Below are positions 7,869-17,197 of a DNA stretch of 26,268 nucleotides, one piece after another (the stretch's first letter is position 1; each line of letters starts with the position of its first letter). Where the stretch lies: assembly GCA_013203755.1 (NCBI GenBank), contig JABMPI010000156.1, positions 1-26,268 on the forward strand, given 5' to 3'. The stretch comes from Bacteroidota bacterium. GTDB taxonomy: Bacteria; Bacteroidota; Bacteroidia; Bacteroidales; Prolixibacteraceae. Below the pieces are notes generated by a model, which saw nothing but the letters and a program-made list of their open reading frames with translations, did no database searches and was not told the origin of the DNA. The position numbers and the translations under genes are program-made.

Positions 7869-9641
7869 TTACATTTCGTTTTCTACCGCTATTTTCTCAT
7901 TTACCAATTCTTTTAATTCATTCTCAAAAGCTTTAAACTTATCTGAATGAAACTCTGAGTAGTTCATTTGTTTGAAGACATGTATTACTCTTTTGAAATA
8001 GGGATTCACCTCTTCAAAGTTTTCAAACTGAAAAGGAGTTCTGTAAATTTTCAGCACTTTATCCATCATATAACGCTGCCGTTTTATGGGAGTTGAGGCA
8101 TCCACTTTATCGAAGGCATCTTGCTGAAGGATTACAAAATCGATTACTTCTGCCTTCCAGAAAATGACGTGATATTCAACTGGAACTCCATCGTCGCCAA
8201 GGATATTTATTTGTTCGTAAGCTTCACGACCACGAATGAGGATGTTTTTTGCAAGCAGGATATTATCAATCCAATCGGGTGCAACAGTTTTTTTTACGAA
8301 GTCAATAAATTCAGGGTATTCCAAATATTTTGAATAGCTGTCAACTGCATCGATTGCAGGATAACGTTTACTGTCGGCGCGATTTTGCGAAAGGGAATAA
8401 AAACACCGGGCTGCTTTTTTTGTGGATTCAGTTACTGGTTCTTTCAAATTTCCACCGGCAGGTGAAACAGTTCCAATAAAAGTAACAGATCCTGTTTCTC
8501 CTTCGTTATTGAGACGGACAAATCCGGCACGCGCATAAAAGTTTGAAATAATAGCAGGTAAATCCATTGGAAAAGCATCGGGGCCCGGCAACTCTTCCAT
8601 TCGGTTCGACATTTCACGTAACGCTTGCGCCCACCGTGATGTTGAATCTGCCAGCAATAAAACCTTTAATCCCATCGATCGATAATACTCACAAATAGTC
8701 ATTGCAGTGTAAACTGACGCTTCGCGGGCAGCCACCGGCATATTCGATGTATTGGCAATAATAGTGGTGCGTTCCATCAGTTTTCTTCCTGTTCGTGGAT
8801 CATCTAATTTAGGGAATTCAGCAAAAATTTCAACCACTTCGTTGGCGCGTTCGCCACAGGCTGCTACAACAATTAAATCGGCTTCGGCTTGTTTCATGAG
8901 TGCGTGTTGCAAAACGGTTTTGCCAGTTCCAAAAGGTCCGGGAATAAAACCGGTGCCTCCCTCAACAATAGGAATTAAACTGTCGATTACACGGATTCCG
9001 GTTTCCATAAGATCAAACGGTCTCGGCTTTTCTTTGTATGCTTTTATTGGAATTTTAACTGGCCATTTCTGAACCATACTAACTTCGTGTTCATTCCCTT
9101 CCTCATCTTTTAAAAGGGCAATGGTGTCATTTATTTTATATTTGCCTTTAGGTTTTATCTCTTTAATTGTAAAAATTCCTTTAAAATTAAACGGAACCAT
9201 TATTTTATGCGGAATCCAATTTTCCTTTACTTCTCCCAGCCACGAGCCTGCAATCACTTCGTCGTCTGGATTTGCCAGTGGTTTAAATACCCATATTTTA
9301 TCATCTTCGAGTGCGGGTGTGTAATCTCCTTTTTTTAGGAAAATCCCTTCCATTTTATCTAAATCGTGTTGAAGGCCGTCAAAGTTTTTTGAAAGGATCC
9401 CAGGGCCAAGAGTGGCTTCCAGCATGTGGCCGGTAAACTCAACTTCTACACTTGTTTTTAATCCACGGGTGCTTTCAAAAACCTGGATGTATGCGTTTTT
9501 TCCACCAATTCGAATTACTTCGGCCATCAGTTTTACATCGCTGGTTTTTATGTAACAAATTTCATTTTGCGAAACCGGCCCGTCAACCTCAACAATTACA
9601 AGGTTCGAAATAATGCCTGCAATTTTGCCCTTTGTATTCAT
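7869..9641 (-). CDS. atpA: V-type ATPase catalytic subunit A
   Basis: Catalytic ATP-hydrolysing or ATP-synthesising subunit of the head. The 590-residue protein contains the P-loop GPFGTGKT (235-242, K241 binding phosphate) and ACGERANEVVE, with E264 in the position of the catalytic Glu. The A-type-specific non-homologous region lies between about 110 and 190 (DDEVIAGSWLGEV, WPVKIP). Further conserved segments are SRWAQALREMSNRMEELPG and PAGGNLKEPVT. Length and domain order are normal. It starts 7 bases after the DUF2764 gene. Confidence 0.97.
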   Translation of the reverse strand: MNTKGKIAGIISNLVIVEVDGPVSQNEICYIKTSDVKLMAEVIRIGGKNAYIQVFESTRGLKTSVEVEFTGHMLEATLGPGILSKNFDGLQHDLDKMEGIFLKKGDYTPALEDDKIWVFKPLANPDDEVIAGSWLGEVKENWIPHKIMVPFNFKGIFTIKEIKPKGKYKINDTIALLKDEEGNEHEVSMVQKWPVKIPIKAYKEKPRPFDLMETGIRVIDSLIPIVEGGTGFIPGPFGTGKTVLQHALMKQAEADLIVVAACGERANEVVEIFAEFPKLDDPRTGRKLMERTTIIANTSNMPVAAREASVYTAMTICEYYRSMGLKVLLLADSTSRWAQALREMSNRMEELPGPDAFPMDLPAIISNFYARAGFVRLNNEGETGSVTFIGTVSPAGGNLKEPVTESTKKAARCFYSLSQNRADSKRYPAIDAVDSYSKYLEYPEFIDFVKKTVAPDWIDNILLAKNILIRGREAYEQINILGDDGVPVEYHVIFWKAEVIDFVILQQDAFDKVDASTPIKRQRYMMDKVLKIYRTPFQFENFEEVNPYFKRVIHVFKQMNYSEFHSDKFKAFENELKELVNEKIAVENEM

Positions 9642-9648
9642 TGTAATT

Positions 9649-10491
9649 TTATTTTACTGTGCTAAACTCCGCCGGGAATTCGTAGCTCGTTTCTAATTCG
9701 TTTATTAGTCTATCTAAAAGTTCTTTTCCGGTTTTTGCATCCAATTTCATCCAACGTTCTGTTATATTCAGTTTAATTACAAAACTCAAAATCTTTTCAA
9801 TGGTGAAATAATGGAAGTAAGTTTCTTCATCCAGATAGTCCCATTTTATTTTGTCGATTGATTTTTCTTTCTCTATGGAGCTTGAGTCCGATTCTGCTAC
9901 GCGAAATATTTGTTCTGCAAAAGGAAGTTCTTCTTCGAAAAACTCATGTTTCAGACGGTTGCTTTTCATTAGTGTAAAAACAATAGAGTTTATTCCGGCC
10001 TGAACAAGTTGGTAGTTGGAGTTGTAGTTGAAACGTTTGCAATTAATCGCGGTTAAAACGTTTTTTATATTTAGTTCAAAAGTAAACCATTCTCGTAAGA
10101 AGGTGTTTTTCTCGTTCAAAACGAATTCATAAAACATGCTGTGTAATAAATTTTCGAACTCCAAACTGAATTCACGAGATTCCTGGATTTTCACCCATTT
10201 AATAAACTGGGTCATGTAAAAAGGCAATTTGACAGGGTATTCCAAGTCAGGATCCAGAAAATGTTTTGGCAGGTTTCCACTCTCGTTAAAAGGTTTATTT
10301 TGTTGAAAAAGAAGGTTTAACAAGTTTTCATTATCGGCAGGTAGAAAAAATAATTTTACTAATTCAAAATTAGGTTTGTCTAATTGGTGTTTTAGTTCAT
10401 CCCTGAAATCTAAACTACTTAAACCCGGTTTGTTTTCGTTGAAAAACAAATCGGGGAGACCGGCAACCAAACAATAATACTCTCTTTTCAA
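9649..10491 (-). CDS. DUF2764 family protein of the V-ATPase operon
   Basis: The 280-residue protein begins with YYCLVAGLPDLFF, the signature opening of DUF2764 proteins, which accompany V-ATPase genes in Chlamydiae, spirochaetes and Bacteroidota and always sit between atpE and atpA. No membrane segments are visible; it is largely helical. These operons lack a normal subunit C/d gene, so DUF2764 is thought to fill that place as the socket between central stalk and membrane ring, but I cannot show this from the sequence. The start codon is TTG (10489-10491): the next codons upstream are ATA and soon a stop, and the N-terminal motif begins here, so no ATG start is available. It lies 102 bases after atpE. 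Confidence 0.88.
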   Translation of the reverse strand: MKREYYCLVAGLPDLFFNENKPGLSSLDFRDELKHQLDKPNFELVKLFFLPADNENLLNLLFQQNKPFNESGNLPKHFLDPDLEYPVKLPFYMTQFIKWVKIQESREFSLEFENLLHSMFYEFVLNEKNTFLREWFTFELNIKNVLTAINCKRFNYNSNYQLVQAGINSIVFTLMKSNRLKHEFFEEELPFAEQIFRVAESDSSSIEKEKSIDKIKWDYLDEETYFHYFTIEKILSFVIKLNITERWMKLDAKTGKELLDRLINELETSYEFPAEFSTVK

Positions 10492-10593
10492 TATACCCGA
10501 ATTTTAAATGGTTAAATCTTTATTTAGCTCTTCTATTGGAAGCTGGTTAAGCTTCAGTCGGATTATGTTTTATCACATCAATGTTTATTTTCC

Positions 10594-11205
10594 TTAATTA
10601 AACAACAATTCTTTAGTTCTTTCTCTGAAATATCCTTTAAATAAATTTTCAAAATCATTTTCCGCAAAGCTGATCATGTAATTGCCATTTACGGGAGCTA
10701 TTTTGAAACCAGTCTTGGTTTTTGAATCAAACTCAATGGTGATGCCTTTATTTAGAGTGCTTAATGTTTTGCTTTTTAAAAAAATGGCAAGTTCTTTTTC
10801 GTCTTTTTCAGGAAGTAATATTTTTAAATCTAATTCTTCTTGTTTTTGTGGATTCCAGTTTTGGATTGTAGTTTGAATAATATTTTTGATAAACTCCACA
10901 TCTTGAAATGACTCTTCAATTGGATTTACTATTTGAGAAGCAGAAATAATATTTGTAATTTTTTGTTTTAGATTGCTCGTGAATTGTCGGGCAGCAAGTT
11001 GAATTTCTGAGTCGCTGTTTTTTTTGTTTTCTAATGCTTGTTTTTTTGCATTTTCAAGAATTTCTGCCTCCTTTTTTGTTGCAGATTTTATAATTTCATT
11101 TGCCTTCTCTTTAGCTTCTGCAATAATTTGGTCAGCATCTTCTTTTGCTTTTACGACTCCTTCATTGTATATCTTTTCGGTTAATTCGAGAATCTTGTTG
11201 GTCAT
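10594..11205 (-). CDS. atpE: V-type ATPase subunit E (peripheral stalk)
   Basis: Peripheral-stalk subunit that holds the head against rotation. The 203-residue protein has a long charged, Ala/Glu/Lys-rich N-terminal helix (about 1-90) with heptad character, then a globular C-terminal domain (about 105-203) ending in FRERTKELLFN. The partner subunit G/H is not encoded nearby, as is usual for DUF2764-type operons. The gene starts 25 bases after the upstream universal stress protein gene and is the first ATPase gene of the operon. Confidence 0.88.
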   Translation of the reverse strand: MTNKILELTEKIYNEGVVKAKEDADQIIAEAKEKANEIIKSATKKEAEILENAKKQALENKKNSDSEIQLAARQFTSNLKQKITNIISASQIVNPIEESFQDVEFIKNIIQTTIQNWNPQKQEELDLKILLPEKDEKELAIFLKSKTLSTLNKGITIEFDSKTKTGFKIAPVNGNYMISFAENDFENLFKGYFRERTKELLFN

Positions 11206-11230
11206 AGTAAAATTCTTTTGTTATTTTGTT

Positions 11231-12100
11231 TTATTTAAAATCTACCGGAAGATTTTCTGTAGAACCCCCAACGATAAAAACAGGAGCATTGCAGCCATGT
11301 ATAATTTCCGAAACAAATTTTCCGATCCTTTTTCCTGAAAAATGGTATTCCTGATGTGTTCGGATTATAACTAACTCAGGATTTTTCTTTTCAATATAAT
11401 CTAAAAGAACTGTGTGCCTTGCCTGATTATGAGCTTTTAAAATTTCTACATCACATTCAATGCCACGTTCTAAAAGCATTTTCTTTATTTTTTCTGCATT
11501 CTTAAAAGCCAGGCTTTTGGTTTTGTCAATATTCACATTCAGTGCTGAAACTATCTGGATTTTTGCATTAAATTTCTTTGCAAATAATGTAGCCCAGTAT
11601 AATCGTTTTTTAGTGGTTTGCGAAATGTCTATCGGTACTATAATTGTGTTTATGCTCTTAATCGGAAAGTCTTTGTTTATAGTTAAAACAGGGCAGTGAG
11701 ATTTGCTCACAAATTTGTTGATTTCGCTTTGTGACAATGCACTTTTAAAATTACCTCCACTTTTATCAACAATAATAAATTCATAACCACCCTTTTTAGA
11801 TTCTTTTATTAATGTTGTTACAGCGTTTCCATATCTAATTCTTAATAGAACCTCTTTAGGAATTTCTTTTTGAATTATACCTCTTACAAAATGATGTAAT
11901 TTGTCCACTGCTTCTTTATGTCGATTTTTTACTTTTTCTGTTTGAAATATTTGCGGAAAAATGGAGGCAGGTTTTACAATATCCGTGATGAAAATTCGCT
12001 TTCCAAGGGCTTCTTGAAACAACAGAGCCTGATTCAATATTAGTTCACTTTCTTTATTTTGAGGGGTAAATGCCAGGATGCTATTCGAACTGTATTTCAT
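11231..12100 (-). CDS. Tandem UspA-domain universal stress protein
   Basis: Cytoplasmic 289-residue protein made of two UspA folds. The first (about 5-142) ends in CPVLTINKDFP, and the second begins at about 150 (INTIIVPIDIS) and ends in APVFIVGGS near 279. Neither half keeps a full G-x2-G-x9-G(S/T) ATP-binding motif, so it probably does not bind ATP in the usual way. It is the promoter-proximal gene of the V-ATPase operon, 25 bases before atpE, and is distinct from the DUF2007-type stress protein further down. Its coupling to the ATPase genes suggests expression under energy or ion stress, which is inference. Confidence 0.85.
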   Translation of the reverse strand: MKYSSNSILAFTPQNKESELILNQALLFQEALGKRIFITDIVKPASIFPQIFQTEKVKNRHKEAVDKLHHFVRGIIQKEIPKEVLLRIRYGNAVTTLIKESKKGGYEFIIVDKSGGNFKSALSQSEINKFVSKSHCPVLTINKDFPIKSINTIIVPIDISQTTKKRLYWATLFAKKFNAKIQIVSALNVNIDKTKSLAFKNAEKIKKMLLERGIECDVEILKAHNQARHTVLLDYIEKKNPELVIIRTHQEYHFSGKRIGKFVSEIIHGCNAPVFIVGGSTENLPVDFK

Positions 12101-12145
12101 AGCTCAAAGTTTTTTATTATTATTATTTGAATCTTTTAAAACGTC

Positions 12146-12167
12146 GTTGCGATCTAAAGATTGCAAC
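12146..12167. promoter_or_regulatory. 10-base inverted repeat upstream of the V-ATPase operon
   Basis: GTTGCGATCT and AGATTGCAAC form 10-base arms with a 2-base gap and a single G-to-A difference (still pairable as G-U in RNA). The element lies about 46 bases before the start of the first operon gene. It could be a repressor site or a 5'-leader hairpin. A weak TATATTG box lies further upstream on the minus strand, but no full Bacteroidota -33/-7 promoter was found. Confidence 0.4.
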
Positions 12168-12558
12168 TCGGTTTACTACAATATACGAAATTTGGAACAT
12201 TTGTTTCGCAATTATTTGTAAAACATATAAAAAAATATTGTAAAATGAAATGAAATGTTAGGACTTGATTGTGAGGGTATACTGTCGATTTAAATATGAG
12301 TCAGCATACTTTGGGTAGAAGAACTATAATTTGGATTGAAATATATGTCTCAATAATGGGTAAGTTATTTTATAATTTTGAATTTGAGAAATATTTTTAA
12401 TTGAATAATTTAAAAGCTACTTTTTTTTTAAATTCGCAGACCTGAATGGCTGAAGCCTAATTTTATTATGGTGGTAATTATATTGTTTATTCTATAAAAT
12501 TTAAATGACCATCAAGATTTCAGATGCTTTCAGAAAAAACAAGCTAAAAATTAGAACC
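12168..12558. other. AT-rich intergenic region between divergent operons
   Basis: This stretch separates the V-ATPase operon from the GH92 gene and must hold promoters for both. I looked for the TTTG/TAnnTTTG promoter pattern and found only near misses (for example TACTTTG near 12307-12313 and TATAATTTG near 12329-12337). No RNA gene or convincing ORF is visible. Confidence 0.5.
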
Positions 12559-14801
12559 ATGAGAGATATTTTAAAAAGAATTCGAATAGTTGGGATTGTA
12601 GTTTTATCATTGAGCTTTTTTACGGCGCAAAGCCAACACAATTTCGAAAACATTAAACCAGTTGATTTTGTAAATCCTTACATGGGGAACATTAGCCATT
12701 TATTGGTTCCTACATATCCAACCATACATTTGCCAAACAGTTTATTGCGAGTTTATCCTGAACGTCGAGATTTTACTGGTGATGTATTAAGTGGATTGCC
12801 ATTAATGATAACCAGCCACCGTGGAAGTTCTGCATTTAATTTAAGTCTATTCCAAGGTAGTGAGGAAGATTTGAGGCCAGTAATTTTAAGTAGTTACGAC
12901 AATGAGAAACTAACTCCTTATTCCTATTCGGTTTATTTAGACGATCAGCAGATTGAGGTTGATTTTGGATTGTCGCACCAATCGGCAATGTATGAAATTG
13001 AATTTGCAAAAGATGAGGCTACCTATTTAATTCTAAATTCAAAAAGAGGAGGCTTAACGTGGGATGGAAAAGCGGTGTCGGGTTTTCAAACCATACAAAA
13101 CAACACACGTGTTTATATTTATTTAATTCCGGAAAACAGTCCTGAAAAAATTTCAGTACTAAAAGAGAATTCACTGTTGGATGAAACAGAAGTGGAAGGT
13201 AGAAATGCTTGTTTGGTGTTAAAATTTCCTAAGGGTTCGAAAAAACTTAGTTTACGTTATGGTATTTCTTTTATCGATGAAGCACAAGCTAAAAGTAATT
13301 TAGAGCGTGAGGTAGCAGGAAAAGGTCTGGAAACGATTCAGTCGATTGCCCGTGAAAAGTGGAATACAGTATTAGGAAAACTAATGGTGAAAGGAACGGA
13401 CTTTGATAAACTACACGTTTTCTACACCTCTTTGTATCGAAGTTTGGAACGCCCGGTTTGTATTTCGGAAGATGGGCGTTACTGGAGTGCTTTTGACGGA
13501 AGCGTACATAATGATAATGGCAGAGCGTTTTATACCGACGATTGGATTTGGGATTCGTATCGTGCGCATCACCCGCTAAATGTCCTGATTGAGTCGAAAA
13601 AAGAGAACGATATAATTAACTCCTTCGTTTCTATGGCAGAACAAATGGATAATTTTTGGATGCCTACATTTCCTGAGATTACGGGAGACAGTCGCCGGAT
13701 GAATTCAAATCATGGTGTTGCTTCGGTAATAGATGCTTATCGAAAAGGACTTCGGGGATTTGATTTGGAGAAAGCTTATCAAGCATGTAAAGGAGCTATC
13801 ACAGAAAAAACATTGGCGCCCTGGTCTGGAAACCAGCAGGGAAAATGGATCAATTTTATAAAGACCATGGTTATATTCCTTCGTTAAAAGAAGGGGAGGA
13901 AGAAACTATTCCTGAAGTTCATGGGTTTGAACGTCGTCAACCAGTTGCTGTAACGTTGGGAACTTCTTTCGATGAATGGTGTTTGTCTCAAATTGCAAGT
14001 GAATTGGGCAATGCAATAGATGCAGAGTATTTCAATAAACGATCTTTCAATTATAGAAATATTTATAACAAAGAAACCGGATTTTTTCACCCAAAAGATA
14101 AGGAGGGTAATTTTATTGAACCATTTAATTACGAATTTTCAGGAGGAATGGGAGCTCGTGGTTTTTATGGCGAAAATAATGGATGGGTTTATCGTTGGGA
14201 TGTGCAGCATAATATTCCCGATTTAATTCAATTAATGGGTGGTAATGAAAACTTCGTTAATAATTTGAATGCCATGTTTTCTAAACCGTTGGGAAGAAGT
14301 AAATATGCATTTTATGCAATGTTGCCCGACCACACCGGAAATGTGGGACAATTTTCTATGGCAAACGAACCTTCCCTGCATATCCCGTATTTGTATAATT
14401 TTGCAGGGCAGCCATGGAAAACACAAAAGCGTATTAGTGTTTTGTTAGACCAGTGGTTTAGAAACGATTTAATGGGAGTTCCAGGAGATGAAGATGGAGG
14501 GGGAATGTCGTCGTTTGTAGTTTTCTCGTGCATGGGTATTTATCCGGTAACACCTGGAAATCCGGTTTACAGTATTGGAAGTCCGCAGTTTAGTGAAGTG
14601 GTTATTAAATTGGAGAATGGCAACGAGTTTAAAATTATTGCCAATAATCGAACTGTAGATAACAAGTATATTCAATCGGCGAGATTGAACGGTAAGGAAT
14701 ATAATAAATGCCAAATTACCCACAATATTATTTCTAAGGGTGGTGTTTTAGAATTTGAAATGGGGGATAAACCTAATTATTTGTGGGGTGTTGAGAATTA
14801 A
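12559..14801 (+). pseudogene. GH92 family alpha-mannosidase-like protein, interrupted by a frameshift
   Basis: Exported glycoside hydrolase of family 92 (Ca2+-dependent exo-alpha-mannosidases common in Bacteroidota). The first part runs to 13887 and starts at the ATG at 12559, where a signal peptide begins (RIVGIVVLSLSFFTAQSQ); an in-frame ATG at 12505 would put a charged extension ahead of it. The N-terminal domain is divergent: the usual GTGGHGHTYPG opening is replaced by NPYMGNISHLLVPTYP. The catalytic domain begins around YTDDWIWDSYRAHHPL. The second part is open from about 13845 to 14801 and carries NEPSLHIPYLYNFAGQPWKT and the GDEDGGGMSSFVVFS motif with the paired Asp of the active site. 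Aligning the two frames at GKW/MDQFYKDHGYIPSL shows that one base is missing near 13843-13848 (GGAAAATGG). Apart from this, the roughly 750 residues look intact, so either a recent inactivation or a sequencing error is possible. Confidence 0.88.
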
Positions 14802-14804
14802 GTT

Positions 14805-14880
14805 TTGCTAAACGTACTGTTGCCTTAATTGTTTCTGAAGGATTTTTTACAAAAAGTTGGTTAATGTAATGTGGACTGTT
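14805..14880 (-). pseudogene. C-terminal remnant of a second phosphotriesterase-family gene
   Basis: Read on the minus strand from 14880, the codons give NSPHYINQLFVKNPSETIKA followed by TVRLAKL. This matches the last residues of the intact phosphotriesterase gene upstream (SQPDINQLFVQNPSEAFKV, then KIRLNKI). It lies directly after the stop of the M14 peptidase gene, in the same orientation. No further phosphotriesterase sequence is present, so this is the tail of a lost gene copy. Confidence 0.75.
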
Positions 14881-14900
14881 AACGTTTTACTCTAACTGAT

Positions 14901-16043
14901 TCAACGATTTTTTAAAACAAATCTAAACATTTCATCATATAGAATCAGTTGGATGTCTAAGATATCGCTATAACTAACGATGGGTTCTGGTATATTCTCT
15001 GAAACAGAACCATGGCTGCACTCAAAAGTAAAAGGCATGGTTCCTGAAATATGATGTAGAGCACTTATTAGATTAAACGTAGTTATTGGCGGAAATTCAT
15101 CATCATCAGCTTTGGGTGTCCAAAACCAATTCTCCGGCCAATAAATAAGTCCGTTTTCTTTGTAACGTTCATTTAAATTTAACGCAAGTTCATGCACCCG
15201 TTTTTTCATGAATATTGCCGTATAAGCTGGTTGCAAAATAATCGGTCTGTTTTCGTGTGAATGCAATGAGACAGTAATGTCTGGTGCTTCTGAACGTGTT
15301 ATTTCAAGAATGGCGGAAGTTTCTTTTGCCATTGGCGAGAAATATTCATCTTGCATAATATTTATCCCATCGTTGTTAAAGTATGCTCCTAAAATTCCAA
15401 CATCTCCTTTCATTGGATGAACTGATTTTGCTCCGGGCCAGCCCCATAACGTTCCATCTTTTCGTGTCCCCTGTCCGTATTTAGTCATTATTTTAGTAGG
15501 AATTCCAACAAAACTATCATAGGGACAGCGTTTTCTTCCATCAGGATTTCCGCAAGGGATAATTATAGTCCGGCATTTTTCCATATTATTTTTAAGCGTT
15601 GGCCAATCTTTTCCCCGATAATCTTTCCCTGTTTCGGCAATGTGGATAAGGTTTATTAATCCGACAATTCCTTCTGCTTCCTGACCATGAACTGGCCCCA
15701 AAAAGAGAACAACAGGTTTTGTCAAATTGTCTTTTTTTGCATAGTAATCCGGATTTTGTGCCGCGACTGCAGAATTGTAATTAGCCTGTGATTTAAAATC
15801 TTCTTTTTCACCGTAATAAAATGCATAAACAGGCAAACCGCCTGGTGAAGTTGCAATAGTTTCTACTTCTCCTCTTCTAATAAGATTTATTTCTGAATCA
15901 ATGTCTGATAATTTTGATCTGTAAAATTCTGGAATATTTGTGTTATTTGGTGGGTCACCAGCTTCAATCTCGATTTGAGAAAATATGGGATTTACAATAA
16001 ATAAAGCAATTATTATAAGGAGCCATTTTTGAAATATCTTCAT
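14901..16043 (-). CDS. M14-type zinc carboxypeptidase-like protein, exported
   Basis: Predicted periplasmic or secreted metallopeptidase of 380 residues with an N-terminal signal peptide (WLLIIIALFIVNPIFSQ, about 7-23). M14 hallmarks are visible: H119-x-x-E122 in GPVHGQEAEG for two zinc ligands, NPDG at 166-169, H261/H263 in SLHSHENRP for the third ligand, and E341 in FTFECSHGS as the likely catalytic Glu. Whether it cleaves C-terminal residues, cell-wall peptides or amide-linked groups is not evident. It starts 25 bases after the phosphotriesterase-family gene, so the two are probably co-transcribed and both act outside the cytoplasm. Confidence 0.85.
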   Translation of the reverse strand: MKIFQKWLLIIIALFIVNPIFSQIEIEAGDPPNNTNIPEFYRSKLSDIDSEINLIRRGEVETIATSPGGLPVYAFYYGEKEDFKSQANYNSAVAAQNPDYYAKKDNLTKPVVLFLGPVHGQEAEGIVGLINLIHIAETGKDYRGKDWPTLKNNMEKCRTIIIPCGNPDGRKRCPYDSFVGIPTKIMTKYGQGTRKDGTLWGWPGAKSVHPMKGDVGILGAYFNNDGINIMQDEYFSPMAKETSAILEITRSEAPDITVSLHSHENRPIILQPAYTAIFMKKRVHELALNLNERYKENGLIYWPENWFWTPKADDDEFPPITTFNLISALHHISGTMPFTFECSHGSVSENIPEPIVSYSDILDIQLILYDEMFRFVLKNR

Positions 16044-16068
16044 TGTGAAAATTGTTATAGGATAAAAT

Positions 16069-17079
16069 TCAAATCTTGTTTAAACGAATTTTAACTTTGA
16101 ATGCTTCCGAAGGATTTTGAACAAAAAGCTGATTAATATCGGGTTGTGATAATCCGTTTTTCAATAATGCAGGGATAAGCAATTCATCAATTTCTGTAAA
16201 CCCACGAAATGTTCCTCCGTTTGGTTCGCCCGGTTTGTACCAACCTGCATCGTGAGAAAAAAGTACTTTGTTTAGCAATCCTTCTTTTTTCATTAGAAGA
16301 GCAAATTCTACATATCGTTCCAATCGCTTAGGATTAAAATTATCGAAGGCGATCCAAGTCCCCATTTTGGCAGCTTCAATGTGCTTGTTAAAATCCTTTT
16401 CGTTGTGTGCGTGCGTCCAAATAAATGCAGATGGATGAATGCCATATTCTTTCAAAATTTCCAATTGTTGATAGGCGGGAACAGCCAATCCAGTGTGCGA
16501 CATTATAACTAATCCCGTTTCTTTGTGGGTGATGCAAGCTGCTTCAACTACTTTTCTGTTTATCTTTTCCAGCGGTTTACTCTCAACAGCAATTTTTATA
16601 AATCCGGGGAAAACACGCGTTCCTTCAATTCCATTTTTTGCTTCTGCAATCCAGTGTTTTGCTAACTGTTCTGCCGTTTCAGCAAAACCATGTTTTGGAA
16701 TAAACTTGGCACCAACTGCGCTGTAATAACCAGTGTTGGTAATAATCTGAATGCCTGATTTTTCAACCAGTATTTTTAACAATTCCGGATCCCGTCCTAA
16801 ATAGGCAGGAGTACATTCAACCAAAGTTTTGTATCCGAGTTTTTTTATTTCCAAAAGATAGGGAAGCACTTTTTCAACCACTTCATTTTTATTCCAACGA
16901 TGATAACCAGTGCTGTCGGCACCAATAAAATCGACTAACAAATGTTCGTGGTGAAGTGTTTTTCCAATTGTACTGGCTGGAATTTCACCTGAAATGGTAA
17001 TTATTATTGACTCTTTTTTGTTACAGGAAATCAGTAATATAACGAACAAAACAGGGAAGATAAATTTGAATGTTTTCAT
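16069..17079 (-). CDS. Phosphotriesterase-family metal-dependent hydrolase, lipoprotein
   Basis: Amidohydrolase-superfamily protein of the phosphotriesterase (PTE) family; such proteins hydrolyse lactones, phosphotriesters or related esters, and the natural substrate here is unknown. Counted from the ATG at 17077-17079 (336 residues; the frame extends to a TTG at 17094), it has a lipoprotein signal with LLISC and lipidation at C19. It also has HEH near the start (H44, H46), the bridging Lys K162 in GFIKIAV, H195 in MSHTG, H223 in WTHAH and D277 in FSHDAGW. This is a full set of binuclear-metal ligands, so an active enzyme is likely. It is followed by the M14-like gene and preceded by a sigma/anti-sigma pair 103 bases or more upstream. 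A C-terminal remnant of a sister gene lies at 14805-14880. Confidence 0.87.
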   Translation of the reverse strand: MKTFKFIFPVLFVILLISCNKKESIIITISGEIPASTIGKTLHHEHLLVDFIGADSTGYHRWNKNEVVEKVLPYLLEIKKLGYKTLVECTPAYLGRDPELLKILVEKSGIQIITNTGYYSAVGAKFIPKHGFAETAEQLAKHWIAEAKNGIEGTRVFPGFIKIAVESKPLEKINRKVVEAACITHKETGLVIMSHTGLAVPAYQQLEILKEYGIHPSAFIWTHAHNEKDFNKHIEAAKMGTWIAFDNFNPKRLERYVEFALLMKKEGLLNKVLFSHDAGWYKPGEPNGGTFRGFTEIDELLIPALLKNGLSQPDINQLFVQNPSEAFKVKIRLNKI

Positions 17080-17151
17080 TTCAATTGGTTTCAAAAATTT
17101 TGCCTTAAATTACTAATTCCAATTGAGTTATAAAATAGTGTAGAAATTCTT

Positions 17152-17170
17152 ATGCTTCTGGTAGAAGTAT
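17152..17170. repeat. Small inverted repeat after the anti-sigma gene
   Basis: ATGCTTCT and AGAAGTAT form 8-base arms (one G-U type mismatch) around a 3-base loop in the gap between the anti-sigma and phosphotriesterase genes. There is no T-tract, so a terminator or operator role is uncertain. Confidence 0.25.
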
Positions 17171-17197
17171 TTTGAAGTAATTAAATATATCGTTAAA

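Noticed and set aside
12300..12340. Bacteroidota -33/-7 promoter for the GH92 gene
   Set aside because: The nearest boxes have wrong internal spacing (TACTTTG, TATAATTTG) and no -33 TTTG at 19-20 bases.
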